Source: Candidatus Thiosymbion ectosymbiont of Catanema sp. Cochon2018 | GTDB taxonomy: Bacteria > Pseudomonadota > Gammaproteobacteria > Chromatiales > Chromatiaceae | Length of the DNA stretch: 64,000 nucleotides | Direction: 5' to 3' | Assembly: GCA_011392765.1 (NCBI GenBank) | Contig: WYCW01000001.1 | Coordinates: 676,888-740,887 of the forward strand | Program-made: the position numbers and the translations under genes | The notes under the pieces: model-generated | Told to the model about the DNA's origin: nothing | Databases searched by the model: none | What the model saw: only the letters and a program-made list of their open reading frames with translations | Shown here: positions 46,264 to 55,329 of the stretch, in pieces | Layout of the letters: every line of letters starts with the position of its first letter | Numbering within the stretch: position 1 is the stretch's first letter

Positions 46264-47351
46264 GGCGCGGTTGCCTCGACGACGGGTTGCCAACCGGCGG
46301 TACGGCGGCTGCGATCGCGGACTCTGCCGACGAGTTGACCGCAGGCAGCGGCGATCTCGTCCCCTCGGGTCTTGCGGGTGGTGGCCATGATACCGGAGCC
46401 GAGGATCCGCCGGCGAAAGGTCTCTACCTGCTCCCGCGGCGAAGTTCGGAAGTCCGAGCCGGGGAAAGGGTTGAAGGGGATCAGATTGAGCTTGGATGGA
46501 ATACCCTCCAACAACCGGATCAGACGCTTGGCGTGGGTGATCTGGTCATTGACCCCGTCGATCATGACATATTCCCAGGTGATGCGACGGCGCTTATCGC
46601 CCGCGACGAAGGCCTTGCAGGCGGGCAGCAACGCCTCGAGGGGGTACTTGCGGTTGATGGGCACCAACCGGTCGCGCAGGGCGTTGTCCGCGGCGTGCAG
46701 CGAAACGGCGAGCGCCACCTCGCTGACTTTCCGCAGCCGATAGATGTTGGGGACGAGACCGGAGGTGCTCAGGGTGATCCGGTGTTTGGAGAGCATGTAG
46801 GCCAGATCATCCTGCATGATGCCCATAGCGGTTACCACCGCGTCGAAATTTGCCAGTGGTTCCCCCATCCCCATCAGAACAATATTGGTGGGCGCCGCAC
46901 CGAGGGCACGGGTCGCGTGCCAGACCTGGCCGATGATCTCCCCGGCCGCCAGGTTGCGGTTGAACCCCTGACGCGCCGTAGCACAGAAGCTGCAAGCCAG
47001 GGAACAACCCACCTGTGAGGAGATGCATAGGGTCGTACGGCATCCCTCCGGAATCGACACGGTCTCCACACGCTGTCCGTCGGCCAGTTCCAAGACCCAC
47101 TTGCGGGTGCCGTCCGCGGCGGGTTGCACCGCGATCGGTCGCGGGAGACGGACGCAGGTCTCATCGAGCAGCCGCCGGCGCAGGGCCTTGGGGAGGTCGG
47201 TCATGGCCTCGCAGTCGACCACGCCGTGCTTGTGGATCCATTTAAACAGGCTACGGCCGTGGAATCCTTTGAATCCCATACCAGTGACCAGGTCCTCGCA
47301 GCCTTTGCGATCGAGGTCCGGCAGGTCGGTCTTGGAGGCGGTGGCGGTCAC
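46260..47351 (-). CDS. rlmN: Dual-specificity 23S rRNA A2503 / tRNA A37 C2-methyltransferase RlmN
   Basis: The radical SAM enzyme has CSLACSFCATARQGFNRNL, with the three cluster cysteines, the GMGEPLANFDAV motif, VALAVSLHAADNALRDRLVP, and the conserved C-terminal region ending IMATTRKTRGDEIAAACGQL with the catalytic Cys. The product is 363 residues from GTG at 47351. A longer frame to 47381 would overlap ndk. It lies 11 bp after ndk. Confidence 0.95.
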   Translation of the reverse strand: MTATASKTDLPDLDRKGCEDLVTGMGFKGFHGRSLFKWIHKHGVVDCEAMTDLPKALRRRLLDETCVRLPRPIAVQPAADGTRKWVLELADGQRVETVSIPEGCRTTLCISSQVGCSLACSFCATARQGFNRNLAAGEIIGQVWHATRALGAAPTNIVLMGMGEPLANFDAVVTAMGIMQDDLAYMLSKHRITLSTSGLVPNIYRLRKVSEVALAVSLHAADNALRDRLVPINRKYPLEALLPACKAFVAGDKRRRITWEYVMIDGVNDQITHAKRLIRLLEGIPSKLNLIPFNPFPGSDFRTSPREQVETFRRRILGSGIMATTRKTRGDEIAAACGQLVGRVRDRSRRTAGWQPVVEATAP

Positions 47352-47362
47352 GATCCGGGCGC

Positions 47363-47791
47363 TTAACGGGTGCGTTCGCAAACGCCGTCCGAAAAGAAGA
47401 AAGCGATCTCCGTAGCTGCGGTCTCCAGTGCATCGGAGCCGTGGACCGCGTTTTCCGACACCTCGGTTGCGAAATCGGCCCGGACGGTGCCCGGCTCGGC
47501 CTGGGCCGGATCCGTGGCCCCCATCACCTCGCGGTTGCGGGCGATGGCATTTTCGCCTTCGAGTACCTGGACCATGATGGGTCCGGAGGTCATGTAATCG
47601 ACCAACTCCCCGAAAAAGGGACGTGCCTGATGCACCGCGTAGAAGGCGCTCGCCTGCTCGCGGGTCAGGTGGAGCATGCGCGCCGCAACGATGCGCAGAC
47701 CCGCCTGCTCGAAGCGGTCGTAGATGGCGCCGATATGGTTATCGGCAACGGCGTCGGGTTTGACGATGGATAGGGTACGTTCGGTAGCCAT
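47363..47791 (-). CDS. ndk: Nucleoside diphosphate kinase
   Basis: The 142-residue product starts [20 protein letters not shown]. The active site [12 protein letters not shown] carries the phosphorylated His, with [15 protein letters not shown] and [18 protein letters not shown]. It exchanges phosphate between NTPs and NDPs. First gene of the rlmN-pilW-rodZ operon. Confidence 0.98.
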   Translation of the reverse strand: MATERTLSIVKPDAVADNHIGAIYDRFEQAGLRIVAARMLHLTREQASAFYAVHQARPFFGELVDYMTSGPIMVQVLEGENAIARNREVMGATDPAQAEPGTVRADFATEVSENAVHGSDALETAATEIAFFFSDGVCERTR

Positions 47792-48073
47792 GGGGGAACC
47801 TGTCGAGCTGGTGTGATCGGTGCCGGTACCGCAGATCGGGGTGCACGCCGGGCCGATTCCCGCGGGTGACCTCCATGCGGACCTTCTTTACCGATAAAAA
47901 AATTGAAGTTTACTAAGCCCATGACAACCAGGCAATCAAGCAGGGCGAGCGCGTATCAATTCGGTCATCAAAGATCGGAAATCGTTCATAGGTGGAACTT
48001 ATTGGTTCGACCGCCGGGGCGACCGGATAATGTTCAGTAAAATCGAGATTTATCAGTCACGGGGGTTACAGCC

Positions 48074-48799
48074 ATGCCCGAGCATGCAGGCATTGACGGA
48101 AAGTTACAGGAGGTCGAGGATCAGGTCGAGCAGCTGCGCGAGCGATTGACACACCTGTCCTCCGCCATCTGGCAGAGCATCGACCACGACAATCCGGCAC
48201 ACCTGGAAACGGGCGTGCGCTTCAAACAAGCCTACAACGAACAGCGCGGCGTTCTCGAAGCGGCTATGGAGCAGCTGCTTGCCTTCTTGCGTGAGTACCC
48301 GTCCTCGAATCTCGGCGCCGGCGTTGCCGAGCCCGGTGGCGAGGCAGTGGAGACGGCGCCGGAGGGGCCGGCGGTACCCGGTGCCGACGGGCCGGCAGCG
48401 GCAGGATTGCCGGACACATCCGGCCTGGACCAGAAGGTACCCTTCGGATTCGTCCTCGGTGGTCAGACCTATACCAGCGCTTCCGCTTGGCCGCTGTTCT
48501 ACGAGGCCCTGCTCCAGGAGCTTTACAGCCGCGCGCCGGAGCAGCTGACTCGCTTGGTGGACGCCCCGGACGGATTGGCGGTGGAGGGCAAGCGGCTGTT
48601 CGCCCGCGTCCCCGATCCCCTGGATGATCCGCTACCCATCGCGGACGCCATCTTCGCCGAGGCCGATCTGGCCCCGCAGTCCATGCTCCAGGCCGTCAAG
48701 TACCTGGTCAGCTCCCTGGATTATTCACTGGAATCCTTCAAGATCCTGCTCAAGGAAAAGAACCGGGGTACGGTGGAGACCATGTCCCTCGCAAACTAG
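48074..48799 (+). CDS. Hypothetical protein, coiled-coil N-terminus
   Basis: The 241-residue protein starts MPEHAGIDGKLQEVEDQVEQ. Residues 8-80 look like a coiled coil, 80-115 are a Pro/Gly/Ala linker, and the C-terminal half reads VPFGFVLGGQTYTSASAWPL, FYEALLQELYSRAPEQLTRL and QAVKYLVSSLDYSLESFKIL. It is soluble, with no catalytic motif. I do not recognise it. It is monocistronic: divergent from ndk and followed directly by an IS end; the stop codon TAG runs into the IS terminus at 48799. Confidence 0.65.
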   Translation: MPEHAGIDGKLQEVEDQVEQLRERLTHLSSAIWQSIDHDNPAHLETGVRFKQAYNEQRGVLEAAMEQLLAFLREYPSSNLGAGVAEPGGEAVETAPEGPAVPGADGPAAAGLPDTSGLDQKVPFGFVLGGQTYTSASAWPLFYEALLQELYSRAPEQLTRLVDAPDGLAVEGKRLFARVPDPLDDPLPIADAIFAEADLAPQSMLQAVKYLVSSLDYSLESFKILLKEKNRGTVETMSLAN

Positions 48800-49115
48800 G
48801 TCCTGTTGACATTTAACCTGGTAGACTACGCCCGGCTGATTATTCGGGGCGTAGAAAAGATGGTCGCCGACAAAGCATACGATTCACGGGCGTTGATCGA
48901 TACCATCCGTGACCAGGGCGCACAGGTGGTCATTCCGCCTCGCACCACCAGGATCCTTGAGGGACCCGAATTTTACCAATGAGTCAAGTTTTCAATCGCA
49001 TCAAACAGTTCCGGCGTCCGGCGACGCGCTATGACCAGCGGGACGCTCGCTACCAAGCATTCGGGGCGATCGCTTCGATCCTGATCTGCTTGGCTTAAAT
49101 GTCGACACTACCTGG
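48799..49115 (+). mobile_element. IS5-like insertion sequence remnant
   Basis: The left end GGTCCTGTTGACATTTAA and the right end TTAAATGTCGACACTACC are imperfect inverted repeats. Between them the plus strand reads VEKMVADKAYDSRALIDTIR, GAQVVIPPRTTRIL, and, in another frame, FNRIKQFRRPATRYDQRDAR with IASILICLA before a stop. These are C-terminal parts of an IS5-family DDE transposase. The middle segment is replaced by CCTTGAGGGACC and AATGAGTCAAGTTT, words of repeat C. Not functional. Confidence 0.85.
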
Positions 49116-50445
49116 TTTCTGGATTTTGGCCGCCGGGCTCGTCGGCCTGGCGCTCCTGTTCGTCCTGCCGCCGCTGCTTTCGAAGCGCGGCCGCAGTGGG
49201 GGCCCGGACCGAGACGAGCTCGCCTTGGCCCTCTTCCACCAACAGCTGGAAGAGCTGGATGCGGACCTGGCCGCCGGTGCACTGGACCGACGGCAATACC
49301 GGGCTGCCCGTGGGGACCTGGAGCGGGAGCTGCTCCAGGACGTCGGGGGGACCAGTGTCAAGCACGTCCCCGAGGCCGGTGGCGGACGCTGGACCGCTGC
49401 GTTGCTCGCGATCCTCCTGCCCATGGTTGCGGTCTCCCTGTATCTGTACCTGGGGAACAGCGCCCTTATCCCGCGCCTGGCGGCAACCGCAACTGCGGGT
49501 CCTCAGGCACCGGCAGTTCACCCCTCGGGACCGCGAGGTGAAGTACCCCCCCTGGAGGTGCTGGTACAGCGCCTGGCGGACAAGCTGGAGCGACAGCCGG
49601 ACAACTTGGACGGCTGGATGATGCTGGGACGCACCTACTTCGCCATCGGCCGACCCGAACGCGCCCTCCATGCCTTAAAACAAGCCTACAGCCTGGCACC
49701 GGACAGCCCCGATGTCCTGGTCGCCTACGCCGAAGCGATCGCCGCCAACCACGGCAGCAAGCTGGCGGGCCGCCCGGCCGAGCTGATCCAAGCTGCCTTG
49801 AAAATCGATCCGGAGCACGCCGGCGCCCGCTGGCTCGAGGGTCTGATGTCCTTCCAAACCGCTCGGTACCTCCAGGCCATTGAGCAATGGGAAGCACTGC
49901 TGGCAACCTTCGATCCCCGGAGCAAGGAAGCGGCGGAGCTCAAGCGTTATCTCGCAGAGGCCCGCGACCGCGCGGGGTCGAAGCCGAAGCAGGCGCCCGC
50001 GCATGCCCCGGACGGGACCGAGACCGCGGACGCCGAACAACAACCCCCGCCCGGCACCGCTACGGAACAACCGGCTGTCCCGCAACCGGCGGCATCGGCC
50101 ATGGGGGTAACGGTAGAGGTATCCCTGGCGGAACATCTTTGGCCCCAGGCAGACGTGAACGATACCGTCTTCGTCTACGCCAAGGCGGTTTCCGGCCCAC
50201 CCATGCCGCTCGCGGCCCACCGTGCCCGCGTCGAAGACCTGCCCCTGATCGTGACCCTCGACGACAGCGTGGCGTTGATCCCGACCATGAAGCTGTCCGG
50301 ATTCGACCAAGTGACCGTCGGTGCCCGCATCTCTAAGCACAGCCAGGCCAGCCCCCGGAGCGGCGACCTGGAAGGCGAAACGAGCCCGGTCAAACCGGGC
50401 CAGGCCGGTGTCGTAAAGGTCGTTATCGATCGGGTGAGACCATAG
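49099..50445 (+). CDS. ccmI: Cytochrome c biogenesis protein CcmI
   Basis: The 448-residue protein has two N-terminal membrane helices (PGFWILAAGLVGLALLFVLPP and LLAILLPMVAVSLYLYLG) flanking a cytoplasmic loop with FHQQLEELDADLAAG, then a periplasmic TPR domain (NLDGWMMLGRTYFAIGRPER, EQWEALLATFDPRSKEAAEL) and a C-terminal beta domain. CcmI delivers apocytochrome c to the heme ligation complex. The start ATG lies inside the right end of the IS remnant, so the insertion has replaced the upstream region and separated it from other ccm genes. Confidence 0.9.
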   Translation: MSTLPGFWILAAGLVGLALLFVLPPLLSKRGRSGGPDRDELALALFHQQLEELDADLAAGALDRRQYRAARGDLERELLQDVGGTSVKHVPEAGGGRWTAALLAILLPMVAVSLYLYLGNSALIPRLAATATAGPQAPAVHPSGPRGEVPPLEVLVQRLADKLERQPDNLDGWMMLGRTYFAIGRPERALHALKQAYSLAPDSPDVLVAYAEAIAANHGSKLAGRPAELIQAALKIDPEHAGARWLEGLMSFQTARYLQAIEQWEALLATFDPRSKEAAELKRYLAEARDRAGSKPKQAPAHAPDGTETADAEQQPPPGTATEQPAVPQPAASAMGVTVEVSLAEHLWPQADVNDTVFVYAKAVSGPPMPLAAHRARVEDLPLIVTLDDSVALIPTMKLSGFDQVTVGARISKHSQASPRSGDLEGETSPVKPGQAGVVKVVIDRVRP

Positions 50446-50493
50446 ATGTCTTTCAGAAGCGGGTGGTGATGGTGGATCACTATTTCATTTTCA

Positions 50494-50564
50494 ATCCGCA
50501 GATTACGCAGATTCTCACAGATTGGTTCGTTTTTAATCTGCGAAAATCTGCGTAATCTGCGGAT
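50494..50564. repeat. Palindrome of GCAGATTACGCAGATT type
   Basis: Arms CCGCAGATTACGCAGATT and AATCTGCGTAATCTGCGG form a hairpin with a short centre. Single arms also occur at 18730-18765 and 62049-62075. No gene between ccmI and 50689. Confidence 0.75.
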
Positions 50565-50688
50565 AGAAGGGACGCTTTCGGGACTTGCCGCCATGTAGGC
50601 AGAATAGGTGCGGCATCCACGGCCGAGATATCCACGGTGAAGTCGGGCGCGTGACTGTCGTGAAATAACCGCGCGCCGGAAATCTATA

Positions 50689-51702
50689 ATGACCGCAAAA
50701 TACTATGTCTTCCTATTCCTGGGCCTGACGATACTTGTGGCCGGCACAGTCGCACTCTTCCGGTTGCGCTGGACTACTCATTCGCGGGTTCGCAGCTTGT
50801 GCATCAAGCTCTCGACGTCGGTCTTCGCAGTCGGCTATGCATTCCTCATCTTCGACTTCATCTTCTCCCTGGTCGTGGTCGAGTCGGACGGACTCGGCTT
50901 CACGCTCTCTCACCAACGCTGGCGGATGAAGTACTGGAAGCCGGTGAACTCACAGGGGTATCGCGACTACGAGCATGATGCGGACAGCTTGAGTGGCAAG
51001 CAGGTACTGATCGTGGTTGGCGATTCCATTGTCGCGGGCCACGGCATCGACCACATCACCGACCGCTTTCCCAACGTCCTCGGTGCCAAGCTGAAAGACC
51101 GGTGGGAGGTTATCATCTTGGCCCAGAACGGGTGGAACCTGATGATGGAGTACCAGGCACTATCCGAGTACCTCCATAAGCCGGACCGGCTGATCGTTTC
51201 ATATCACCCCAACGACATCGAGCGCGCGGCCAGAAGGAACGGTTTTACTCGGCCCGAGGTCATACAAAAGCCGTCGGGGATCATGCGCGTGCCCGTAGAG
51301 CGGTCGGCCATTCTGAACCGGCTGTATTGGCGCTTCTATAGAGGCAGCTCCGGCAACGCCTATTGGGATTACCTGAGAGCTTGTTACGACGATCCGGAGA
51401 TATGGCGGACGCATGAGGCCGAGCTTCTCGCTTTCATCGAGTATGCGGAACAGAACGGCACGGATCTGGCCTTCCTCATTTGGCCTCAACTCAGAGACCT
51501 CGAGGGAAGTCGCAGGTTCGCATCGAAGGTCACCGGGTTTCTACACAGCCGAAACGTCGAGGCAATCGATCTCACGAGGTACCTGATGGGCAGGAAACCG
51601 GAGGATCTGATCGTCAACATCACGGACGATGCCCACCCGAATAAAGCAATCCACGCCGAGGTGGCAGGTCTTCTTAGGAAACAATTGGTTCCCTGGGACT
51701 GA
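50689..51702 (+). CDS. Membrane-anchored SGNH/GDSL hydrolase-like protein
   Basis: The 337-residue protein has two N-terminal membrane segments (VFLFLGLTILVAGTVALF and FAVGYAFLIFDFIFSLVVV) followed by an SGNH domain: block I IVVGDSIVAGHGI with the Ser, a VSYHPNDIERA block III-like segment (Asn-Asp) and block V DDAHPN with Asp-x-x-His. Such proteins remove or transfer acyl groups on polysaccharides or lipids; the substrate is unknown. It lies alone between repeats. Confidence 0.8.
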   Translation: MTAKYYVFLFLGLTILVAGTVALFRLRWTTHSRVRSLCIKLSTSVFAVGYAFLIFDFIFSLVVVESDGLGFTLSHQRWRMKYWKPVNSQGYRDYEHDADSLSGKQVLIVVGDSIVAGHGIDHITDRFPNVLGAKLKDRWEVIILAQNGWNLMMEYQALSEYLHKPDRLIVSYHPNDIERAARRNGFTRPEVIQKPSGIMRVPVERSAILNRLYWRFYRGSSGNAYWDYLRACYDDPEIWRTHEAELLAFIEYAEQNGTDLAFLIWPQLRDLEGSRRFASKVTGFLHSRNVEAIDLTRYLMGRKPEDLIVNITDDAHPNKAIHAEVAGLLRKQLVPWD

Positions 51703-51770
51703 GAGGCCGTCTAAAAAAAGACCTTAGGCGTAGGCTGGGTTGAGGAACGAAACCCGGCACAGATGGCTAC
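51703..51770. repeat. MITE-B remnant
   Basis: AGAGGCCGTCTAAAAAAAGA followed by GGCTGGGTTGAGGAACGAAA matches the left half of the family. The right half is missing. No gene in 51703-51939. Confidence 0.65.
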
Positions 51771-51939
51771 CAATTTTTGAATGGTAGAGATAGTGTTTCA
51801 GGAGCTTTCCCCGCACCCAACGCCGGCTGTCGTAGCGGGGCTTCCACCATGGCGCGCCCCGCGAGGGAAGAGGCTTCCCTAAGCCACGGGTCATGAGGAA
51901 GGGCGCGAAGGCTGCCCGTCCGCGCCCCACCGCGCAAGC

Positions 51940-52848
51940 CTATCGCGAGCCACGTAGCTCGGCTATCAGCCGGTCCTTTTCCGCCAGTTCCCGGTCTTTC
52001 TCTCCGATGACTTGGTCCTTTTCTTCAAGAGCCTTTGCGTTCTCCTCAAGGGTTTTGGCGTTTTCTTCAAGAGCCCTGTCCTTCTCCTCGATGACCTTGT
52101 CCTTCCCCGCTATCCGGCGCTCCATATCTTCCAGTTCCGCCAGGATCTCATCCTCCACTTCCATGGTCCGCCTGATGTCTGGCTCGGAGACCGCACCGTT
52201 CAGCCACCGCACTACTTTTCGGTACTCCTCGGGATAGGCATTTTCATCCACATCCAGGATGTGCCCGTCACCCTCGGCCTTCCGGTGCTGATCGAAAATG
52301 GCCAGGAGCTTTTCCGTGGTCGTCCTACGCTCGGGGCCCAGCTGCGGGATCTGGATCACGAAGCTGTCGTGGGTCAGGCTCTCGATGAATTCCTCGCGGG
52401 TTGGGATTTCCTCTCCGGTGGCTGCATCGTAATAGCGTCGCAGGACCTTGATGACGGGCGCGTCCACATGGTCGAGCCGGTACCCGAGGAAATAGATGCT
52501 GATGATGGGGGTCGCCTGCGGGGCCTTTTCGCCCGCGACCGGGAATCCCTTTTTGTACTGCTCTCCCAGGTAGCGCCGGAACCGCATGATGTCGGCTGCG
52601 AACTTGGCCTTCTGGATTTCGATGACTACATGCCTCTCTTTGCCGCCGGCGGTTCTTATCCGTGCTGCGAAATCCAGCTGGTATACGGTGAAGGTGTGCT
52701 TTTCCAGCGCCATGGCCGTTTCCTGGGGCAACAGTTCCAGGGAAAGTATCTCCTCCTCCAGGATCGTCGACAGGATCAGGATCGCGATCTCGTTGTTCTG
52801 CATCAGATATTTGAACACGACATCGTAGATGGGATTGGCTATTCGCAT
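51940..52848 (-). CDS. PD-(D/E)XK nuclease family transposase (Rpn/PDDEXK_2 type)
   Basis: The 302-residue protein starts MRIANPIYDVVFKYLMQNNE, the signature of the family annotated as PD-(D/E)XK nuclease transposase or recombination-promoting nuclease. The nuclease core includes YQLDFAARIRTAGGKERHVV and IEIQKAK (Asp, Glu-x-Gln/Lys). The C-terminal 60 residues are heptad units rich in EEKDRAL and EENAKTL. Family members move within genomes and cut DNA; activity here is not shown. No terminal inverted repeats are seen at its borders. Confidence 0.82.
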   Translation of the reverse strand: MRIANPIYDVVFKYLMQNNEIAILILSTILEEEILSLELLPQETAMALEKHTFTVYQLDFAARIRTAGGKERHVVIEIQKAKFAADIMRFRRYLGEQYKKGFPVAGEKAPQATPIISIYFLGYRLDHVDAPVIKVLRRYYDAATGEEIPTREEFIESLTHDSFVIQIPQLGPERRTTTEKLLAIFDQHRKAEGDGHILDVDENAYPEEYRKVVRWLNGAVSEPDIRRTMEVEDEILAELEDMERRIAGKDKVIEEKDRALEENAKTLEENAKALEEKDQVIGEKDRELAEKDRLIAELRGSR

Positions 52849-52918
52849 CGCTCATCTCCTGGCCGGGAATACAGGGAAAAAACGGCGCTTCGGCTACGAT
52901 TGTAGCCCGCTCACGCGG

Positions 52919-53070
52919 GAGGGTGTCGCAAAAGCCCAAATCGAAATCGGGATCGAAATTCCGATTGCGATCCCGATCCCGATTTCGACCTATCCAGGCT
53001 CTCCAACGGCTGGTTGGGCGTAGGAGATGGAGCCTTACCAGCAAAATCAGATGAAACGGGGTAGTAGGGA
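52919..53070. repeat. Inverted copy of repeat G
   Basis: GAGGGTGTCGCAAAAGCCC is followed by a CGATCCCGAT-rich simple tract, CTCTCCAACGGCTGG and GCAAAATCAGATGAAACG, which are the inverse of 42920-43055. The rest of 52849-53322 shows no gene. Confidence 0.65.
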
Positions 53071-53322
53071 CACCCTCACTCGGGAGGAGGGGCTTGCCTG
53101 CCACTCTCCTACGGGCGAGCCCGTAGGCGTCCGAGTTTCCGGCGAGGCGCAACCCTCCCAAGCGAAAGGGGGCATCCCTGAAATGCTGGGAAAGAGAAGG
53201 TTGGGGTAGAAGGGCGCTCCGGTGCACCGGAAAGGCGCATTTCGTGGTGCACCAAAGACGAGTCACGTTTGAGTCACGTACACAAAGCGAGAGCGAGAGA
53301 GGACAAGCTAATCGCTTGAAAA

Positions 53323-53399
53323 TGGCGCGCCCGGAGAGATTCGAACTCCCGACCACCTGGTTCGTAGCCAGGTACTCTATCCGGCTGAGCTACGGGCGC
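53323..53399 (-). tRNA. tRNA-Arg (ACG)
   Basis: A 77-nt cloverleaf with acceptor GCGCCCG / CGGGCGC, D-arm TAGCTCAGCCGGATAGA, anticodon ACG in GGCTACGAACC, T-loop AGTTCGAATCT and encoded CCA. It lies 37 bp after the hemW stop. Confidence 0.98.
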
Positions 53400-53436
53400 G
53401 TGGAACTAAAAAGTATGCGGTGGTCGCCGGTCTGAG

Positions 53437-54621
53437 TCAAGCTCGCAGGACCTGATCCGGTGTGAAATACTGCAAGAGGTCGTTGAGAAATCTGTGTCCA
53501 AGCTCGGTCGGTCGTACCCGACAATTCTGCTCCGGGACCAACAGGCCCGCTGAGCGAGCCTGGTCGATCCGAGCGGCGATCCGTGCAAAAGGGAGCCCCG
53601 TGCGGCGTTCGAACAGGGGTGCATCGAAGCCCTCCGACAGCCGCAGGGCGTTGAGGGCGAACTCTAAAATCAGATCCGTTTCCGACAGGATCTGTTTTCC
53701 GCCGATAAGGTGGTCCCGGTTGGCGGGGTCGAGATAGGCCGACGGGTCGCGGAGCTTCCAACGGCGCTCGATCCGTTGCCGGGCCGGGAAGGTCAGCTTG
53801 CCGTGGGCGCCGGCGCCTATGCCTAGATAATCTCCGAATCTCCAGTAGTTCAGGTTGTGCCGGCAGCGGTGTCCTGCCGATGCGTAGGCGGATACCTCGT
53901 AGGGTTCGAGTCCCTGTGCCGCTAATACCTCGGTACCCTGCAGCTGCATGTCGGCAATCAGGTCTTCGTCGGGAAGGGGCGGCGGGGCATGGTGGAAGGC
54001 GGTATTGGGTTCCAAGGAGAGTTGGTAGTAAGAGATGTGCTCGGGCTCGAGTGCCAGGGTTTCTTCAAGATCCCGGTACGCCTGCGCGAGTGACTGCTCG
54101 GGCAGACCGTACATGAGGTCGAGATTGAGGTTCTCGAAGCCTGCCCGCCGCGCCTGTTCGACCGCGGAGCGGACATCCGCGGGTCCGTGGCGTCTGGCGA
54201 TCCGTTCCAAATGCCTCGCCGAGAGACTTTGGGCGCCGATGGAAAGCCGGTTGACGCCGGCCTGCCGGTAGGCCGCAAAACGTCCGGCAGCGGCCGTGCC
54301 CGGGTTTGCCTCCAGAGTGATTTCCGCATCCGCCGACAGCTCGATCAGGTTACGCACGCCCCCCAGCAGTCGGGCGATGGCCGCACCGGAGAGCAGACTC
54401 GGCGTGCCGCCGCCGATGAAGACACTCGCCAGGGGACGGAGGGGAAAGCGATCGGTTGTTTCCTGCTCCAAGTCCCACAGCAGGCGCTCCACATAGGCCG
54501 TTTCAGGGATGTCGCCATATAGAGGGTGAGAATTGAAGTCGCAGTAGGGACACTTACTCCGGCACCAGGGGATATGAACATAAAGCGAGAGCGGGGGAGG
54601 GCTGCCAAGGCGTGTTGACAT
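53437..54621 (-). CDS. hemW: Heme chaperone HemW
   Basis: The 394-residue radical SAM protein starts MSTRLGSPPPLSLYVHIPWC. The cluster motif is CRSKCPYCDFNSH, typical of HemW rather than HemN. VFIGGGTPSLLSG, EITLEANPGT, GVNRLSIGAQS and LMYGLPEQSL follow, and the HemN_C domain closes the protein. HemW transfers heme to apoproteins. The apparent start ATG lies in CCAAGGCGTGTTGACATTTA read in reverse, an IS-end-like sequence shared with bamB and the IS remnant. A later start is not available before the cluster motif. Confidence 0.93.
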   Translation of the reverse strand: MSTRLGSPPPLSLYVHIPWCRSKCPYCDFNSHPLYGDIPETAYVERLLWDLEQETTDRFPLRPLASVFIGGGTPSLLSGAAIARLLGGVRNLIELSADAEITLEANPGTAAAGRFAAYRQAGVNRLSIGAQSLSARHLERIARRHGPADVRSAVEQARRAGFENLNLDLMYGLPEQSLAQAYRDLEETLALEPEHISYYQLSLEPNTAFHHAPPPLPDEDLIADMQLQGTEVLAAQGLEPYEVSAYASAGHRCRHNLNYWRFGDYLGIGAGAHGKLTFPARQRIERRWKLRDPSAYLDPANRDHLIGGKQILSETDLILEFALNALRLSEGFDAPLFERRTGLPFARIAARIDQARSAGLLVPEQNCRVRPTELGHRFLNDLLQYFTPDQVLRA

Positions 54622-54734
54622 TTAATTGAGGAGTAAACCCTAACCTCCGGGCTTGTCTCCTAATGGTACAGGATTCACAGGATTTCCAGGATTAACAGGA
54701 TGTTATAATTGTTATTTATTTAAGGAAAATAATA

Positions 54735-54955
54735 GGGACCCGCATTTTTACTACACAAAAATAGTTCTGCCTCTTGTTGGGCAAGAATCGCAAATCCTTT
54801 GAACCACGGAGGCAGACACGGATAAACACGGATCACGATCCGTGTTTATCCGTGTTCACCCGTGGTTCTTCGGTGCGGTTGGTCACGCCTCGTCGGTCTG
54901 AGGCGAAGCCTCGCTAGGATTCCTTGAATGACCGGATTTTGTGCAAATGAGTCAA
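54735..54955. repeat. Dispersed repeat C, second full copy
   Basis: It has the same modules as 18153-18370, but the TTCCTTGAATGACC ... AATGAGTCAAATTT module lies at the right end. The left end begins GGGACCCGCATTTTTAC. The whole gap 54622-55329 carries no gene; it also has a GATCACGATCACGACC simple tract (about 55110-55165). Confidence 0.75.
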
Positions 54956-55204
54956 ATTTCGCCAACGTCTAACCCCTCTCGTTGTCGTGATCGTAGTCGA
55001 AGCCGCCGTAGGAGGGACCGCATTCTTTCGCCGTTCGTGGTCTCCGGAGGTCCCGGCCAGGTGCCGGGTCGAAACCCGTAGCCATCAGGTTTTCCGTGCC
55101 CGCTTTGCCTTGCGTCTCCGATTACGATCACGATCACGACCACGGTTCCGCTTTCGATAGCGATAGAGCGATGATCACGGCTCGTCGGTCTGAGGCGATG
55201 CCTC

Positions 55205-55310
55205 GCTAGGTATTGTAGGCTGGGTTGAGGAACGAAACCCAGCTTTTGCGATCCGCAATACCGTGTGCTGGGTTTGGCCGTCCCTGGCCGTAACCCAGCC
55301 TACGGGCTTG
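55205..55310. repeat. MITE-B core without ends
   Basis: GTAGGCTGGGTTGAGGAACG ... CGTAACCCAGCCTACGG forms a hairpin equal to the core of other copies. The terminal GAGGCTGTCT motifs are missing. Confidence 0.6.
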
Positions 55311-55329
55311 ATTTTTATGATGATTTGGC

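Noticed and set aside
52849..53322. Search for terminal inverted repeats around the PD-(D/E)XK gene
   Set aside because: No matching ends were found on the two sides, so no element boundary is claimed.
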